Shown here in pieces: positions 7,201 through 8,648 of a stretch of DNA of 8,648 bases. This stretch comes from Planctomycetota bacterium (GTDB lineage Bacteria; Planctomycetota; Brocadiia; SM23-32), in contig JAGYMJ010000590.1 of the NCBI GenBank assembly GCA_018400625.1, positions 1 through 8,648 on the forward strand. The letters run 5' to 3'. The stretch's first letter is position 1. The number at the start of each line of letters is the position of its first letter. The translations under genes and the position numbers were made by a program. The notes under the pieces are model-generated. The model searched no databases. It saw only the letters and a list, made by a program, of their open reading frames with translations, and was not told the origin of the DNA.

Positions 7201-8456
7201 CACGTGGTGAAGATATCTTCTTCGATTTGCGAAAAAGTGATAAAAAGATGAAGGTGTATATCCCGTATATGGATGATCATTGCCTCATGATGCAAGGTGT
7301 GCTGCGCAGTAACGGTGTCGATGCGGAAGCGCTGCCGATGTCGGATCACAAGAGCCTTGAACTGGGCCGCAAATTCACCAGCGGGAAAGAGTGTTACCCA
7401 TGTATTCTGACCACCGGCGACATCGTTCGTAAAACCCTGGAGGATGATTTCAATCCGGAAACCGCTTCATTCTTCATGGCGCAAGCCAACGGCCCGTGCC
7501 GTTTCGGCCAGTACCATAAATTCCATCGTATGGTCCTTGACGATTTAGGATATGAAAACATTCCGATGGTCGTCATGGACCAAACCGAAGATTTCGTCGA
7601 TCATGTCGAGTCTTTTGGGGCTGATTTTTACAGAAAATGTTGGGAACTGGTTCTTATCGTTGATTTCATGCAAAAAATACTGCGCGAACGCCGTCCGTAT
7701 GAAGTCCATGCAGGCGACATGGATAAAGTGTATCAACAGGGCCTTCAGGAACTGGCCGGAGTGGCTGAAAAGGGCGGGAATTATTATAAAAAAGCTGAAG
7801 ATATACGTCGGCGATTCGATTCCGTCGAAATCGATAGGTCCCAACAAAGACCTGTTATCGGGGTGGTCGGCGAAATATACGTCCGATCAAACCCCTTCGC
7901 CAACAATTTCCTGGTGCGAAGACTGGAAAAGTACGGCGCTCAAGTTATATTACCCCCCTTCCAGGAATGGCTGAACTACATCGCCTGGGACAGGCGTGAT
8001 GCCACCTGGCAAAATGCTAAAGTCTTCGCTTTTGCAAAAGAATGGCTGACCGAATTTTCGGCCCGGTGGATGGAAGGAAAAATAGCGAAGATATTCAACG
8101 GCGCTATAGAAAAAATGCATCGTGAAGAACCCATTGCCGACGTTATTCAAAAGGGCAGTTATTACCTGGATCCCTCGATAAAAGGTGAAGCTGTTCTGAG
8201 CTTGGGCCGATCCGTGGAATATGCCGAACACGGCTTTAATGGGGTGGTGAATGTTTCCCCCTTCGGTTGTATGCCCGGAGCGATGGTGAACAGTTTAATT
8301 GAAAAATTCAGGGGAGAACACCAAATTCCGGTTATTAAAATGGATTTCGACGGACTCCAGCAAGCCAGCGAAGACACCGCTCTGGAGGCTTTTGTGCATC
8401 AGGCCCGGGAACATATGCAGAAAGAAAAACCTCTGAAAAATCAAGTTAAGGTATAA
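4236..8456 (+). CDS. Acyl-CoA dehydratase activase-related fusion protein: two BadF/BadG ATPase modules plus two HgdB/DUF2229-like modules
   Basis: A 1406-residue soluble protein. Module 1 (about 6-265) and module 2 (about 320-575) are BadF/BadG/BcrA/BcrD/HgdC-type ASKHA ATPases. Each has DIGS (12-15; 325-328), a GGxD motif (GGEDSK 105-110; GGQDAK 422-427), CAAGTGSF with the cluster cysteine (Cys133; Cys445), a second cysteine in RC(S/T)VF (Cys172; Cys485) and FQGGVA (221-226; 534-539). In HgdC-type homodimers, two such cysteines per subunit hold one [4Fe-4S] cluster at the interface, so the two modules probably form an internal pseudo-dimer. A four-cysteine knuckle follows (601, 604, 608, 627). 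A DUF2229/HgdB-like module (about 667-965) has Cys719, 761, 864 and 934. A second related module (about 1005-1380) has Cys1053, 1056, 1088 and 1345. Homologous activators use ATP hydrolysis to push low-potential electrons to a 2-hydroxyacyl-CoA dehydratase or double-cubane protein. The substrate of this full-length family is not established. It appears monocistronic. Confidence 0.92.
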   Translation: MEKNMKYYIGLDIGSVSTDITVVNEDGDEIETRYVRTHGDPLKVTLKQLEDIMSSFDGEKYLAVTGNAGKVIAKVLNAPFVNEIVAQSNGAMHHFPEVNYLIEIGGEDSKLVRIEQDEDGGGKVVDFSLNSICAAGTGSFLDQQAGRLKVSIEEFSELALKSESPPRVAGRCSVFAKSDMIHLQQQGTPDYDIIAGLCFAMARNFKGTLSKGKEIAPPVVFQGGVAHNKGMIRAFKETLGLHDDELLIPDNPGCTGALGAALEILRKHSAETIDSLAPFKEHINKKSGERAERLEQLQDDGYEIDTSCKPLPEGTAPIDAYVGVDIGSISTNAVVIDSDLNVLARCYLMTEGRPIEAVKKALYEVGTKVEDKVTVKGCCTTGSGRYLIGEFVGADIVKNEITTHARGATAMDPNVDTIFEIGGQDAKYVSLENGAVVDFAMNKVCAAGTGSFLEEQAERLDLKIEEEFGRTALSSEKPAKMGERCTVFMESDLNYYQHQGLPRQDLVGGLCYSIVFNYLNRVVEDRKVGDHIFFQGGVAFNRGVKAAFEKITGKKIIVPPHQDVMGAYGAAIIARQDNEGDSNFKGFDLRETDYELKTFECKSCSNRCEVHRVSIEGQPPLHYGSRCGKFDDQKKYRKGEHLPKPFEERHEMLLNSYPYDEPVEPLDVTIGIPRALTFYDQYPLWKAFFTEMGCHIKLSDPTNRKIISEGGEHITTETCFPIKVAHGHVADLVEKKVDYIFLPSVINMEAEADQIVHHYLCPLVQSLPYAVRFAFSDEEQKGNLPLISPILHFEKGREHISEKLRDLAQMFEVAAVKTEKAIEEAWKAYDKFKHDCVERGRELLENLGDDETALAIMSRPYNGCDPGMNLAISEKLRNLGAMALPIDFLPLDLSDIQDEFPHMYWKYGQKIIAAGQFVAEHPNLHAVYITNFRCGPDSFISKFFDRVIGEPYLTLEIDEHSADVGAITRCEAFLDSLQTSERRKTHKKARGEDIFFDLRKSDKKMKVYIPYMDDHCLMMQGVLRSNGVDAEALPMSDHKSLELGRKFTSGKECYPCILTTGDIVRKTLEDDFNPETASFFMAQANGPCRFGQYHKFHRMVLDDLGYENIPMVVMDQTEDFVDHVESFGADFYRKCWELVLIVDFMQKILRERRPYEVHAGDMDKVYQQGLQELAGVAEKGGNYYKKAEDIRRRFDSVEIDRSQQRPVIGVVGEIYVRSNPFANNFLVRRLEKYGAQVILPPFQEWLNYIAWDRRDATWQNAKVFAFAKEWLTEFSARWMEGKIAKIFNGAIEKMHREEPIADVIQKGSYYLDPSIKGEAVLSLGRSVEYAEHGFNGVVNVSPFGCMPGAMVNSLIEKFRGEHQIPVIKMDFDGLQQASEDTALEAFVHQAREHMQKEKPLKNQVKV

Positions 8457-8477
8457 GACCTATGATTGGTCCTTATA
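8452..8477 (+). other. Stem-loop over the activase stop codon
   Basis: TATAAG (8452-8457) pairs with CTTATA (8472-8477), and ACC (8458-8460) with GGT (8468-8470), leaving one bulged C and a 7-nt loop. The stop codon lies in the stem. No T-run follows, so it is not a standard intrinsic terminator. It may stabilise the 3' end or be fortuitous. Confidence 0.35.
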
Positions 8478-8487
8478 ATAGGAGGTG

Positions 8488-8572
8488 CTCAGTGAACCGC
8501 GTTGTTCCCCACCGTGCCCAGTGCCGGTGGGATGATGATGATTAAGCACTACGTTTCTGAAACTTGCAACCG
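8488..8572 (+). repeat. Dispersed repeat, right copy (inverted relative to the left copy)
   Basis: Reverse-complement match to 1-83, roughly 85 % identical by eye. CCCACCG (8508-8514) can pair with CGGTGGG (8525-8531) around a 10-nt loop; at the outermost pair the left copy has a mismatch. It begins about 30 bp after the activase stop and carries four GAT units where the left copy has three. The rest of the window (8573-8648) contains a small CCGC/GCGG hairpin (8593-8604) and an AGGAGG at 8614-8619, but no gene that can be supported. Confidence 0.8.
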
Positions 8573-8648
8573 TAGCCTTTAATCCGCACGGTCCGCTCCT
8601 GCGGCTCTTGCTGAGGAGGGTGTGAAAAGCATTGTATCGTAAAAGAGC

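Noticed and set aside
7552..7974. Same-strand overlapping frame of 140 codons inside the activase gene
   Set aside because: The main frame is intact across it and carries the conserved residues. The alternative translation shows no known motif, so a frameshifted or nested gene is not supported.
1..8572. CRISPR array or integron-like attachment array
   Set aside because: Only two repeat copies exist, 8.4 kb apart and inverted, with no regular spacers, cas genes or integrase.
1..8572. Composite transposon bounded by terminal inverted repeats
   Set aside because: No transposase or recombinase is encoded and the cargo is housekeeping-like. The repeat pair is better explained as a dispersed family, though inversion cannot be excluded.

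Overview
The window carries five protein-coding genes and two flanking copies of a dispersed repeat. The outer-membrane-type lipoprotein and the LptF/LptG-family permease point to a diderm (Gram-negative type) bacterium. The giant oxygen-sensitive-looking acyl-CoA dehydratase activase/reductase fusion points to an anaerobe. Base composition is moderate, with AT-rich spacers. Anaerobic Planctomycetota (Phycisphaerae-like), Desulfobacterota or Omnitrophota would all fit. The sequence alone does not decide, and nothing here is a taxonomic marker.

Layout. Positions 1-83 hold one copy of a repeat of about 85 bp. On the minus strand from about 1771 down to 168 lies a two-gene unit: ndk (nucleoside diphosphate kinase), then a LolA/LolB-like lipoprotein 37 bp downstream. 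A gene-free stretch of 395 bp (1600-1994) separates ndk from a divergent plus-strand SlyD-like FKBP prolyl isomerase (1995-2429). That gene converges on a minus-strand LptF/LptG-family permease (2438-4072) with only 8 bp between the stops. The permease has an unusually long periplasmic coiled coil. A 163-bp divergent intergenic region then holds the best promoter of the window and a palindromic operator candidate. It drives a 1406-residue acyl-CoA dehydratase activase-related protein (4236-8456). Positions 8488-8572 hold the second repeat copy, in inverted orientation.

How the genes relate. The lipoprotein and the LptF/LptG protein both concern the cell envelope, and the prolyl isomerase is a general folding helper. 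ndk balances nucleotide pools. The giant protein stands apart: two BadF/BadG-type ATPase modules (a built-in pseudo-dimer with four potential [4Fe-4S] cysteines) are joined to two cysteine-bearing HgdB/DUF2229-like modules. On family knowledge this resembles an ATP-driven low-potential electron pump and its acceptor in one chain. The architecture is a known but functionally uncharacterised family, and it is the most interesting item here. Both window ends lie in or near the same repeat, which may reflect where an assembly broke rather than a mobile element.
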